Source of the DNA: Diadophis punctatus similis
Taxonomy: Eukaryota; Chordata; Lepidosauria; Squamata; Dipsadidae
Assembly: GCA_023053685.1 (NCBI GenBank)
Contig: JALIGW010000005.1
Span: forward strand, 31,400,480-31,464,479
Length of the DNA: 64,000 bases
Reading direction: 5' to 3'
Shown here one piece after another: positions 12,102 through 22,744 of the stretch (position 1 is its first letter; each line of letters begins with the position of its first letter). The notes below the pieces were generated by a model, which was not told the DNA's origin, searched no databases, and worked only from the letters and a program-made list of their open reading frames with translations. Both the position numbers and the translations under genes were made by a program.

Positions 12102-12117
12102 ATGGTAAAAGAAAAAG
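12102..12117 (+). other. Candidate alternative first coding exon of ABLIM1 (MVKEK)
   Basis: An ATG at 12102 opens a five-codon frame (MVKEK plus one base) that runs straight into a GTAATT donor at 12118. The leftover G is exactly the phase needed by the ABLIM1 acceptor at 25593, which begins with TG of a Val codon, so the spliced product would read MVKEK-VAHPQ. abLIM genes are known to use several alternative promoters with short unique N-termini, so such an exon is plausible. The upstream 400 bp is not an obvious repeat and holds a CTG run. This is inference: the exon is tiny, the donor is only moderate, and chance is possible. Confidence 0.25.
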
Positions 12118-12199
12118 GTAATTTGATTCATATGTACTTTACAGGTTTAGACTGAAAGACCTTGGGAATTAAGGGGAGGAGGAAGCACTCAGATTTGTT

Positions 12200-15100
12200 T
12201 TTCATGGTGACTTTTTTTCTATTCCTTATTTGTTTTTTATGTGTAGTATGATTAAAAGAGATCTTCTGGGCAATCATTTTTTGAATTAAAGGTGCTACTC
12301 CTGAGGTCTGTTCCCAAGGTTACTGTGAAAGTGAGAATCTGTTTAGGGAAGACCTTAAGAATGGTTGAAATGCAGTACAGTTTCAGTTCAGAAGTTGCCT
12401 ATCTTAAAAGTGTCCTAACTTGAAATTTTACTAGAAAAGCAGTGAGGGAGAATAATTTTAAACACACTAGGGTTCACTGCCTAAAGAAGTACAGTTCAAG
12501 AGTTCTTTTGCATGTTGAAGTGCTGTTGAAATAGATGGTGCTAGTCTGAAGCAAGTCTTTTAATTTAGTGACTTTTAGATTTCTCTGTAGATTTATAGAA
12601 GAAAAATTCACTCCCCCATTTTAGAAAAAAAATTATTGTCTGTTTCCGGAAATGATAAACCGCCTTAAAAGGTGGTTGTTGCAGGGAAAAATGGAAGAAC
12701 TTCTGTGTTTGCTGTTTGAGCTCCTAAAAGAAGCATTTGATATAATTCTAAATTAACAAAACAAGAAGTGTAATTTTTGAACATAACATACAATGTGAAA
12801 TAATTTAATTTTGCAGTTCTAGTGCATAACTGGTAGAAATAAAGTGAGATATATCTGCATAGAATTTTTATTGAGGGAGATGTTGCAGAATTCTAGTTCG
12901 TTAGGCCTGCTTTAGAAGTATTGGAATTCTTCCAATGGAATGTTGGCAACTTCAGTTCAGTCTAGTTTGTGATTGTGTCAAGAAAGGTTCCTACTCAATG
13001 AAGAAGGTTTTCCCCCTGAATAACTAGTTATTCAACTTCACCAAGTAGTAACCTTTCTTCTAAGGAAACATTTAAGTTTGGCTCTAGGGGATTTTGACTG
13101 ATAGTCGGTGTCAAAAAGTCTTTGCTCACTGTTTCTTACAAAACTCCTTTTGGCACTTCTAAATTTAGACCAGAACATTTCTCCCAAAAAACCTTCCTAG
13201 ATGGAAAATAGTGGCAGGAGTGAATCTATAAAACAGTTGTATGCAAAGCGTATATTCTTCCAGTGTGGTATGGTATTTGACTCTTGTTAATATCAGAAAA
13301 ATAAGAGGGCAGCTGAAACATTCATCTTACTGCCAAGAATTAGTGATGATTAGAAATGGCTTTAGTATTGAATGTTCCGTAGTTGCTTTTTCCAGCTGCA
13401 GATACCACACTTGAACCATAGACTACACCCACTGACATTCTGTCCCACACAAAGGCTATGCTGCTGTGGAAAATCACTTAGGTGTAACCTCTGCAGAATT
13501 CAGCACACACATCCTAATATTGCATATTAGAACTTCATTTAGGGAATATATTGCTTTTTACGTTTTTGCTTCTGTTGCCTAGGTGGAACTCCATTCCTTC
13601 TGAACATTCTGGAAGAATTAATTATGTAAATTAAGTGGGCAGTCATAAAACTGCAAGTTTCATTTTAATAAAATAAATACTAAGTGCCTTGACATAGTGA
13701 AATGGAAATCAAATATACTATATATGTGTATCTGACACCATTGTTTCATTTCTTCCCACTTGAATCTTATTCATTCAAACTCTCCTTTCTAGATGTATCC
13801 AAGGACATTTTTTCCTTACGTATAAGGAGAGGCAATGAAAAACAGAATCAGATTATGTGTACTCATCTATTTCTATCTGAGTTTTGAACACCCACCCATC
13901 AATTAGAATTAGAAACCCTGTGTAACACAGTACGTTCATGGACATTCCCTCAAATGGCAGTTCTCTATTAACATCACTTGTTTAGTAGAAGTCAACAATC
14001 TGAGTTCTCTGGTTGACGAGGGAATATTCAATTGTCGTAATAACTTGAGATTGCTTTACTAAAAAAGCTAGCCAATGTATAAAGCACGTGTGAACCTTAA
14101 TTCTAAATTCTGTAGCAATTTTGTTCCTTAGAAGGGCATCCATCTTGCAAATGTTACCATGGTTTATAAGTAGACCCTGTTTCATAATACGTTGAGGTTG
14201 TGTTTGTTGTTTCATAATGTCACCAATGCTGTGGCATTTTGTAGAGAACATTTCTTCATTTGTATAATAAATGAATTTAATTAGCTTCCACTTATATAGC
14301 GGTATTTTATACCTCAATTGGAATTGTGAAGAAGAATGATCATTACATAATTTTACGCAGTCAACTTCTAAGATTAAATTCCCCAAGTTGCCCTGGCTTT
14401 TCTCCTTTTTCTTTGTTCATTCGCCCATACCTAATACTGCTATTCTTGCATTTGCTTCTGGCACTGTCAACATAACACGCAGTTTAACAATGACCTGTTA
14501 GGAATAAATGTGTTATTTCCAAACAAGGCCTCTAGTATTTCCCTGACTGCACAAGTTAGCACCTGTGATGTGTATTAATCCATATATACTAAGCATTTTG
14601 AAAATATGCATCAGTATAAAATTCAGGAAATGATTGAATATTTTATGTAGATGTCTTTAGCAGAATTTATCTTCTCTCAAATAATACTGTTGAAAGAATA
14701 TTTACTGTGAATAAAGTAAGATTATATTTATAACTGGTTCTAGTTCTTCCACAATTATAGAACAATTTAAGACACATAGTAAATAATGAGGTAACATACT
14801 AAATTCAAGTACATTTTCAAAAGATATGACCAACTTCAGAAAAAGAATATCATAAAACGAACAATAGATTCCAAAAGATGACATGGCAGAGTATTTCTTT
14901 CACATATATTTTTTAAAAACTTTCCTCATCTAAATTTAAGATTTTTTTGTGTTTGTGGAATATTCAGACTATGTTCTTGAAAGCTGGTATTGTTCAGAGG
15001 TTTATCGCACCCAAATAATAACATAGAGAAGAAAAGCAAAGATGAGCTTCCTTAAGATGCTAACCCCATCCCCATAACAAATACCACAGGATCAAAGTTA

Positions 15101-15306
15101 GGGGCAGAGCTCAGACTTTTTTCCCCTTGGGGGCATCATTGGATTCTGGCCTATTATAGACTTTACCAAATTATTTGTTCAACACTTAAATCAATTAATG
15201 CAAACATTTGCATTGTTAGAATGGTGACACTGATTTGTATGATACAAAGGAATATAGAGATTGTCTTAAAGAAGAATTCAGCAGCATTAGATAATATCCG
15301 CTTAAT
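12200..15306. other. Intron sequence without recognised features
   Basis: About 3.1 kb of AT-rich sequence. The minus-strand frame at 13982-14386 has no recognisable motif, atypical composition for a protein gene, and no splice or promoter context. Confidence 0.5.
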
Positions 15307-15314
15307 CTTTAAAG

Positions 15315-15645
15315 CAGCGGTGAAATCTACTTACCAGTTCGGAAGTGCGTGCTTTGCGCATGCATGCTTCGCATTTTGCATGCTTTGCATTTCACGTGCG
15401 TGCTTTGTGTTTCACGCACATGCTTTGCTTTTCACACACACGCTTTGCACATGCCATCCTTGTGCATGCTTTTTCACCCTCTACGCATGCGCAGAAGGCT
15501 TTGCGCATGCGTAGAAGGTTAAATATAATAAAATGGCAACATCCGGGTGGGTGGGCAGAGCTTTGCGCTGCCGCCGCTACCAGTTCTCCGAACCACCAGC
15601 GGCAGCCGCTACCGGTACGCCCAAACCGGTAGCATTTCACCTCTG
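15315..15645. mobile_element. hAT MITE (GCGGTGAAATCTACTTACC ends)
   Basis: CAGCGGTGAAAT on the left and ATTTCACCTCTG on the right are inverted ends of a 331-bp element. Perfect 8-bp duplications CTTTAAAG lie at 15307-15314 and 15646-15653. The interior has a run of CATGCTTTGC/CACATGCTTTGC variants and a palindromic CTACGCATGCGCAGAAGG core near 15480-15517. The same end family is at 62326-62559. Confidence 0.9.
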
Positions 15646-15693
15646 CTTTAAAGGTGAATGAAAAACTTAAGACTGTTATAAATATAAAATTCA

Positions 15694-16467
15694 ATTCAGT
15701 TCAACCTTTATTGTCAATGCACAACATGTGTACAATGAGATTGGCTGAGCCTCCCTTAGTGCACCCCCCCCAACATAAAAGCATGTCAATAACTCACAGA
15801 GAAGGAAAGAAAAACCCCTAACCCAATAAATCATACTAACAACACACAATCCTCTATACATGTATGTGCATAACATTACATTATAATATATTGCACCAAT
15901 ATAAACATGTTGCACCGGCCCTGCAAGTCTATCATACTGCATACTTATGATGTTATGTTGCATTCAGGAGTCTGACAGCCCACAGATAAAAGCTGTTCTT
16001 CAGTCTGTTCGTACGACTGGCTATGCTTCTATATCTCCTACCCCATGGTAGGAGACTAAAGAAGTGCTGACCAGGGTGTGAGTCATCCCTGAGGATTTTC
16101 CTCACTTTTCTAAGACAGCGAGTCCTAGCGATTTCATCTAGTGATGTCAGGGCAGCCCGTGATGTTTTGTGCCGTGCTCATCACCTTATGTAGTGTCTTT
16201 CTATCCGCGGTTGTCAAGCCAGCATACCATATCATAATGCAATAGGTGAGGACGCTTTCTATTGTGGACCGCTTTCTATTGTGGACCGGTAAAAGGAGGT
16301 CATCAGTTGTTGTTCCACCTAGTTCTTTCGCAAGACCCTAAGGAAGTGGAGTCTCTGTTGGGCCTTCCTGGCCACCTGGATTGTGTTGTTTCTCCAGGTA
16401 AGATCTTCGCTAAGATGGACTCCCAGGAATTTGAAGAAGGGGACTCTTAATAAGAGGAGGAGGAGAG
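15694..16467 (-). mobile_element. Non-LTR retrotransposon RT C-terminus and 3' end (clade uncertain)
   Basis: The minus strand encodes [17 protein letters not shown], then [33 protein letters not shown], and finally GRRYRSIASRTNRLKNSFYL. This is the conserved C-terminal part of a LINE reverse transcriptase, with at least one frameshift. A 17-bp tandem duplication (CGCTTTCTATTGTGGAC, 16252-16285) has also disrupted it. The 3' UTR begins near 15960 and the end is near 15694. RTE-X, Rex1 and L2 relatives were all considered; I cannot choose. Confidence 0.7.
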
Positions 16468-16539
16468 ATGCTCTCGGGCTTTCAAGATTCTGTTCTTATA
16501 CCCTCCAGCAATAGAGTAGACTTCTAATATGTGTTCTTT

Positions 16540-16850
16540 TTTTATATATATATATATTAATTTTTTTTATTATTTTTCTTCATTAAACATCTGAATATTT
16601 TGATACAGATCTACACCCGTTTTTACAACATTGTCATATCTCAATTATGCACATTAAATCATAAATTTACAGTCTCTTCTGTCTTTGTTTTCTTCTCACG
16701 TTGTCACACAGTCTTTTCTCTTTTTTTAGTCCAGTTGTACCATCTAGTCCATGTTTTGTAGTATTCTGAGTCGCATTGTCCTTTGAGTTGAATAGTCAGC
16801 ATGTCCATTTCAGCACATCTATATATTTTGTCCATTCTAATATGTGTTCT
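16540..16850 (-). mobile_element. Possible L1-type 3' end fragment
   Basis: The segment starts with (TA)n and an ATTTTTTTTATTATTTTTC tract, then TTCATTAAACATC and TAGTCCAGTTGTACCATC. It resembles reverse-complemented 3' ends of squamate L1 copies, but the evidence is weak. Confidence 0.25.
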
Positions 16851-17544
16851 ATGTGTTGATACTTTATTTGTTTAGCTCAATATGTATGTTCTTTCAATAA
16901 ATGATTTGTACATCCAGTGTGTCCCCTTATATGACATCATGAAAAAAATAAAGTGCATTAAAGTTCCACTGTGGGCTACATTAAAGGATTCAGAAGTTGG
17001 ATAATTAGAGAAGATGCTAACAATGCCATTTGGTTTAAAATTAATTTCAGGTATAATTAAATAAGGTTGTGTTATGTGCTTTAGGGCAGTGAAGACAACA
17101 TTTTCTGATGTCGGATACATCTTTACTCCAAACAAACCTTTTATTACCACATATTGGTACAGTAATGGACTTATAATTGCAACTCTCTATAGGTCACTCT
17201 TCAGTAGGAATGTCGCGTCCTGTGTTGGAGGACCAGTGTTGTGCATTCTGGAGGGTGTTTATCTTCTTTTAGAATCCTTTTTAGAATGCCTGGCAAATAA
17301 ATTGGATGTGGGTATGATTCTCTAAATGGAGGTTTGGAAAAACAGCTCCTTACTGTAAAATATGAGCCTCACCTTTCCTTCTGCCTGGTGTCATTTTCAA
17401 GCTGTATCACTATATCTGAGAGAAGGTGTCTGCTGTCCTATAAGTGAAGTGCTGATCTTAATAGATATATGCACTCTAGACATGTTTGGATCATCAGCAT
17501 TTTCTCACTCTGATTATTGCTTACAGCACAGATAAAAGTGAATG

Positions 17545-17625
17545 CAATATTAATATTTGTGTGTCCAATCACACTTGGCCAATAAAGAATATTATAGTCT
17601 ATATTCTATTCTACAGTATACTGTT
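17545..17625 (+). mobile_element. CR1/L3-like LINE 3' tail
   Basis: GTGTGTCCAATCACACTTGG followed by CCAATAAAGAAT and ATTCTATTCTA is the 3' terminus of a snake CR1/L3-like element with its ATTCT-type tail. The same tail, interrupted, is found at 46955-47585. Confidence 0.65.
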
Positions 17626-19424
17626 GCAGTTAAGGGTTAAAATCCAATCTTTTATTCTCATTTTCTGGGTGAATAATGGCCAAGCTAGGAGCAGTAACCT
17701 TGTTGTCTTTGTCACTTCATTGTCTGAGGGGAATAGTGACCCTGTGCAGAAGAGTTCAGTAAGTACGCAGTATACGTATTGCTAATTAAAAACAAATATA
17801 TATTAAAATGATGTCCAGAAGAAAGGGTACTGGTCATTGTCTTAAAAGGTAAGTTTCTTAGATCATTCTTTGGGGGAAAAGAAAAAAATGAAGTCAACTT
17901 CATTGTAGCTGTTCAGTATGAAGTCCTTTTCTGAAATAGCTGGCTTTCTCCAAAAGTGCATGTTACACCTTCTCTTCTTACATCCTACAGAATGTTTTAA
18001 ACAAATTTATATTCATACGTGGTTCGGGCTGATATTAATTGTGAGCATTTACCAAAGGATGTATATAATTGTGTGTTTTAATCTAATGGTATGTTCTATC
18101 ATGTTAAACACAGTCTAGAACTCATGGTTGGTTCTAGACTAGCCATCAATAGTTATTGTAAATAAATTATTCCAAAATGGAAAAATGTAGATTATTATAT
18201 AGTATTACAATCATAGGTTGTGTCCTAAAAAGCTGCATGAGATGTTCAAAATCATTATATGGGGTGACTAATGTGTTGTAATGTGCAACCTGTTAAGGAG
18301 GTGTCAGGAACTGGATCTTATCAGTTGAATGCCTTGTTAAAATTTATAATGCATGAGTGAAACCACAACGCTATTATTATTTCTGAGTTCCTTTTATTTT
18401 TCACCAGATTGTCTAGAATTAGAATAAGAGTTTAGTAGTTCTTTCTGAGTATTGTATATCAAGCATTTAATGTTTGATGCGCAAAGAACATTACATCCAT
18501 TTAATTAGAAGGTGCTCTAAAATAAAATCCCACCAGACCTAATAGTGTTGATGCTTAGTAAAAATGTTCAGTAAATGTTTGAATGTTAGTGTAAAGTTAA
18601 CAGCTATTAGAACAAAGTAGAAAATCTGATCCCCGCCACATGTTTGGAAATATAAGTACCATTAGCTTTGGCAATATGAAGAATTATGAAAGTTGTAGTC
18701 CCAAATGTAAAGAATTGGTTGATGTCTCTGTGTATTAATTAGATTTATGGACATGCAAAACTGAAATATGTGTTTATTTTTCTGATACAAATGACTTATT
18801 GACCCTCCCTAGGTCACTTTTCACTCTAGATGGGGTGTGTGTGCATGAATCCTGGTAACATTAATTTTTCTGTATCTGAGTTATTCAACTGCTTTAATTA
18901 TTATAGACTAATTTGTATAACAAAGCAAGTTGGGGATCAATTGCAAATAATTCATCATCATGTGTCAGTAGTTACTGAAGAAAAGCTTATAATTGTAACC
19001 ATTGTCTCTATCTTAAAATCAAGTGCACAAAAAGAACTAGATGTTGATATATTAGTCTGACTTGCTGATCGATTGCTAGAAATTATATAATTTTTTTAAT
19101 CCTCCCTTCATCTTTTCTCCTCCATTTGAACATGCAGTTGAGAGGCTTTTATGTCTGAGATGAAAGTTGCAGTCTCTTCACAGTCAGAACTTTTCTAGCT
19201 TCCTTGTTAATTTCTTCCTCCTCAGAACTTGTGATGTCTTTCAAGATATTGCTTATAGAAATCAAGATAAATCAATTGGGAATGAAGAATGTCATTAAGG
19301 ATCTCATGCAGAGATATTTTGCTTGATATAGATGCTTCCTCTAATATGGTGAAAGATTAATAGTAACAGCTAAGGCTTCCTAAAGTAATGTGTTAGAGAT
19401 GTTTTATCTGTTCACAGAGGGACA
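17626..19424. other. Intron sequence without recognised features
   Basis: AT-rich, with no supported gene or element. Confidence 0.5.
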
Positions 19425-20155
19425 GGTAGTTCTTGACTTAAAACAATTCATTTAATGATTTTTGTATATTGTATTTGTTTTATTTGTCAAGCATATATGA
19501 TTATAAGCAAAGTTTAAACAGTAAAACATGATTGAATATATATGTAATATTACAAGCATGTATAAGAGTAAAAGAGAGATGAATATCTGGGTACATTAGG
19601 ACAGGAACTGTAGGCACGATTGTGCGCTTATGTACGCCCCTTACCGACCTCTTAGGAATGGGGTGAGGTCGATGGTAGATAATCTGAGGTTGAAGTTTTT
19701 GGGGTTTGGGGAAGAAACTACTGAGTCAGGTAAAGTGTTTTAGGCATTGACCACTCTGTTGTTGAAGTCGAATTTTTTTGCAATCAAGTTTGGAGCGGTT
19801 TACATTAAGTTTGCATCTATTGTGAGCTCGAGTATTATTGCGGTTGAAGCTGAAGTAGTCGTTAACAGGTAGGACATTGTGGCAGATAATTTTGTGAGCT
19901 ACACTTAGATCAGAACGAAGGCGGCGAAGTTCTAAATTGATGATATGGAATTACAACAGCCTTGGAAAGGGTGCTTTATGACTCATAAACCACTTCAGCC
20001 ATCACAAAATACTGCACCATCAGTCCCACAGTCACATGTTCATGATCTGGGTGCTTGGCAACCTGTTGACACATCCAGTTGTGAAGTGTCCCTCAATCAT
20101 GTCATCGCCATTTGCAATCTTCTATGCCCAGTTTCCCCCAAAATCCGATAGTTTC
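19425..20155. mobile_element. TA-type DNA element containing a CR1/L3-like LINE insertion
   Basis: GACAGGTAGTTCTTGACTTA at 19429 matches the left end of the family at 4141. About 19475-19945 is a minus-strand CR1/L3-like 3' end: TTATTTGTCAAGCATATATG, then TAGGCACGATTGTGCGCTTA, CCTCTTAGGAATGGGGTGAG, and the C-terminal codons. After it, 19946-20155 resumes DNA-element-like phrases (TGTCCCTCAATCATGTCATC). The right end is not clear. Confidence 0.5.
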
Positions 20156-20630
20156 AAGCTAAATGTTGCCGCATACCAAGGGGACTCCAGCTCATCTCTG
20201 GGAGATGGCTGAAAGAGCTGCCTGCTGAACTTCCTTGGCGGGATGTAGAAAAAAGCTCCGTTCCTGCATCTTGCTGAAGGAGTTCCCATCAATGCATGAA
20301 GGGAAGCTGAACTCCTTCAGCAGGCAGCTCTTTCAACCAGCTTCCAGCGATGAGAAGAAACCCAAATTCAAGCAGGGTATCTCCACTCAGGCAGCATAGT
20401 AAAAGAAGGACTGTGGGGTGCTTCATGTGGGTGGAAGAAGCCCAGCACAGGACACACACCAGTGTCTTTCTGTTCAGGGGCTGAAAATCCTGCTTGGATT
20501 TCAACAGGGAGGATTTTCAGCTCCTGAGCAGAGTCTCTCAGGGTCTCCCCCAACATTCACTGAGGCACCCCTGGTACTTCCTGGTATTGCCTTTGCTTAT
20601 TTCATGAGATCTCTTGTTGACTTCAAGATT
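20156..20630. other. Unclassified segment with inverted CTGAAAGAGCTGCC motif
   Basis: GAAAGAGCTGCCTGCTGAAC near 20211 is echoed inverted at about 20308-20333 (TTCAGCAGGCAGCTCTTTCA), and AGGGGCTGAAAATCCTGC is echoed inverted near 20510. It looks like part of a larger non-autonomous DNA element, but I cannot define ends. Confidence 0.35.
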
Positions 20631-20771
20631 CAACCTGGAAATAAGGATGAATTTCCTCATAGTGAGAACAATTAATCAATGGAATAGCTTGCCTTTCAGA
20701 GTTGTGAGTGCTTTATCACTGAAGGTTTTCAAGAAAAGATTGGACGACCATTTGTCCAAGATGGTATAAGG
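20631..20771 (+). mobile_element. CR1 LINE 3' end, left part
   Basis: The sequence runs AACCTGGAAATAAGGATGAA, GAATAGCTTGCC, TTTTCAAGAAAAGATTGGAC and CATTTGTCCAAGATGGTATA, a typical CR1 3' region. It is interrupted by the hAT element at 20772 and resumes at 21212. Confidence 0.75.
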
Positions 20772-21203
20772 CCGTGATGGCGAACCTATGGCACGCATGC
20801 CACAGGTGGCATGCGGAGCCATAGCGGAGGGCACGCAAGCGTTGCCCACCGGCAAACCGGAAGTGCGGAAAAACGCACTTCCGGTTTGCCGGTGAGCTGT
20901 TTTTTGCACTCCGGAGGGTTCAGGGAAGCTTCCTGAAGCCCCGGAATGCAAAAAATGATGAAACGGACAAACCGGAAGTGTGTTTTTCCGAACTTCTGGT
21001 TTGCCCGTTTCGTCGTTTTTTACCGTCCCAGGCTCCGGTAAGGCCTTTGCGCGGGTGTGTGTGTGCATGCGCATGGGGCAGCATGGGAGGGTGTTGTGCG
21101 CATGCGTGGGGGGGAGGGAATGGGTGTGGGCATGTGTGTGCGTGCTAGCGCGCGCACCCCCCCCCCTTTTGGCACGCGAACCAAAAAAGGTTCGCCATCA
21201 CTG
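20772..21203. mobile_element. hAT MITE (GTGATGGCGAACCTATGGCA ends)
   Basis: Left CCGTGATGGCGAACCTATGG and right AAAAGGTTCGCCATCACTG are inverted ends of a 432-bp element. Perfect 8-bp duplications GTATAAGG lie at 20764-20771 and 21204-21211. The interior holds repeated, alternately oriented ACCGGAAGTGCG/CGCACTTCCGGT modules and GCGCATGCG runs. No transposase is present. A sister copy is at 47014-47552. Confidence 0.92.
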
Positions 21204-21211
21204 GTATAAGG

Positions 21212-21293
21212 ACTCCTGCCTCCTCTAGTCCAATTTGGGGGTTGGACTAGAAGACCTCCAAGGTCCCTTCCAGCCCTATGATTCTTGATTCTA
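21212..21293 (+). mobile_element. CR1 LINE 3' end, right part and tail
   Basis: GGGGGTTGGACTAGAAGACC, then AAGGTCCCTTCCAGCCCTAT and GATTCTTGATTCTATTC complete the CR1 copy begun at 20631, ending in the degenerate ATTCT-type tail. Confidence 0.8.
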
Positions 21294-22465
21294 TTCCCAC
21301 ATCACTTTGATTTTTACCAGCAAATTATTAAAGAGAGGATAGAGGAAAGACTCAGTTATATTTTCTTCCAATCCTTCTTTATTATGCCTAGCCCTTGCCT
21401 AGTAAAACCATGATACTTTAAAACTTGCTGCAGTCATTTCCTCTGTATCCAGTTGGCCTAATAAAAGGCATCACGTCAGTTGTGGATATCAGATATTTTT
21501 GGCTCATTTGGCTCATCAGATATTTTTGGCTCATATTTTGGCTGATGTTGCTTTTTGATATCATTTCAGAATGCCTCATTCACGTTAGATTATTTGCATT
21601 CCTACAAAAGTGGAATCTGTTCCCTTCAGCTACAGTAAGCACAAACTGCTTACCTGGCACATTTGACTGTTTAAATTGACTCAGAGGTCAATATGACCTA
21701 TGGTACATTTGATATGCTTGAAGAATTAAAAAAAAAATCTAAGAGCTAGTTACAACAGAGAGTGAATGACAGCCAAGGATAGCACAGCACACTTAGTAGG
21801 ACAACAAAGACAGTGTTCGACTGAAGTCCTCCAGCTATTGGAAAAATATATTCTATATGTATCTAAAGATTTTGATTGCATACTGAAGCACTTTTAAGTA
21901 AAAAATAGAAAGAATGAAAAATACCACATTGTGGTTAAGATATTATAAGTAGAAATAGCAGTAGTTGTGATTGATAAGAAATCATCTCCACTCCTCCTTT
22001 ATTTCATATTTAATAACTTCCTTCTGCATTACATTGAAAAATTATAATTCAGCCCAATAATAGCTGAAAGGTTTGTAAAGGCACGTCTAAGCCTTTGGGA
22101 ACATGTATAACCTTGTTTCTGCAGCTTGTACAATTCTGGTATAAATCAAAGCATGAGAGCACACTATATATGCAGCAGTATATGCACACACTATAAGGAA
22201 TGGTCACACTTTATACAACCTTTCCCAGTTTGGTTCCCTTCAATTTTCATTCCAACTCCATCTATCATACTGGCTGAGCAGTTATGAGAGATGAAATTGA
22301 ACACATTTCTTGGATAGCATATTACGTATTGTGTACAACAGGGTAAATTCTTACACAGAAATGCATTTTTGTTGACATTTTGCAGTTTATGAAGTGGCGC
22401 TGAAAGAAGCCAAATCACTGTTGCGGTGGTAACCAAGTATCAGTGGAGTAAAGTGGAGTGGAGTA
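21294..22465. other. Intron sequence without recognised features
   Basis: A local duplication of AGATATTTTTGGCTCAT occurs near 21490-21535. Nothing else is recognised. Confidence 0.45.
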
Positions 22466-22535
22466 AAGTGGTGTAGGGTTTCTTGCCTAAGCAGGGGGTT
22501 GGACTAGAAGACTTCTAGGTTCCCTTCCAACTCTG
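22466..22535 (+). mobile_element. CR1 LINE 3' tail seeding a microsatellite
   Basis: TTTCTTGCCTAAGCAGGGGG, TTGGACTAGAAGACTTC and TTCCCTTCCAACTCTGTTAG form a CR1 3' terminus. The pentamer satellite starts immediately after it. Confidence 0.8.
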
Positions 22536-22741
22536 TTAGTGTAGTGTAGTGTAGTGTAGTGTAGTGTAGTGTAGTGTAGTGTAGTGTAGTGTAGTGGTAG
22601 TGTAGTGTAGTGTAGTGTAGTGTAGTGTAGTGTAGTGTAGTGTAGTGTAGTGTAGTGTAGTGTAGTGTAGTGTAGTATAGTATAGTATAGTATAGTATAG
22701 TATAGTATAGTATAGTACAGTTAGTATAGCATAGCATAGTA
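22533..22741. repeat. (TAGTG)n-(TAGTA)n pentanucleotide satellite, about 200 bp
   Basis: TAGTG units run from 22533 to about 22675, with one slipped unit near 22595. They then shift to TATAG units to about 22720 and degenerate TAGCA forms. The minus-strand 77-aa frame with YYTTLHYTTL repeats is purely the satellite. Confidence 0.97.
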
Positions 22742-22744
22742 TAG

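Noticed and set aside
13982..14386. 134-codon minus-strand frame as a gene
   Set aside because: No motif, no splice or promoter context, and AT-driven composition; length is within chance for 64 kb.
22504..22737. Open frame of YYTTLHYTTL repeats as a repetitive protein
   Set aside because: It is only the TAGTG pentamer satellite read in frame.
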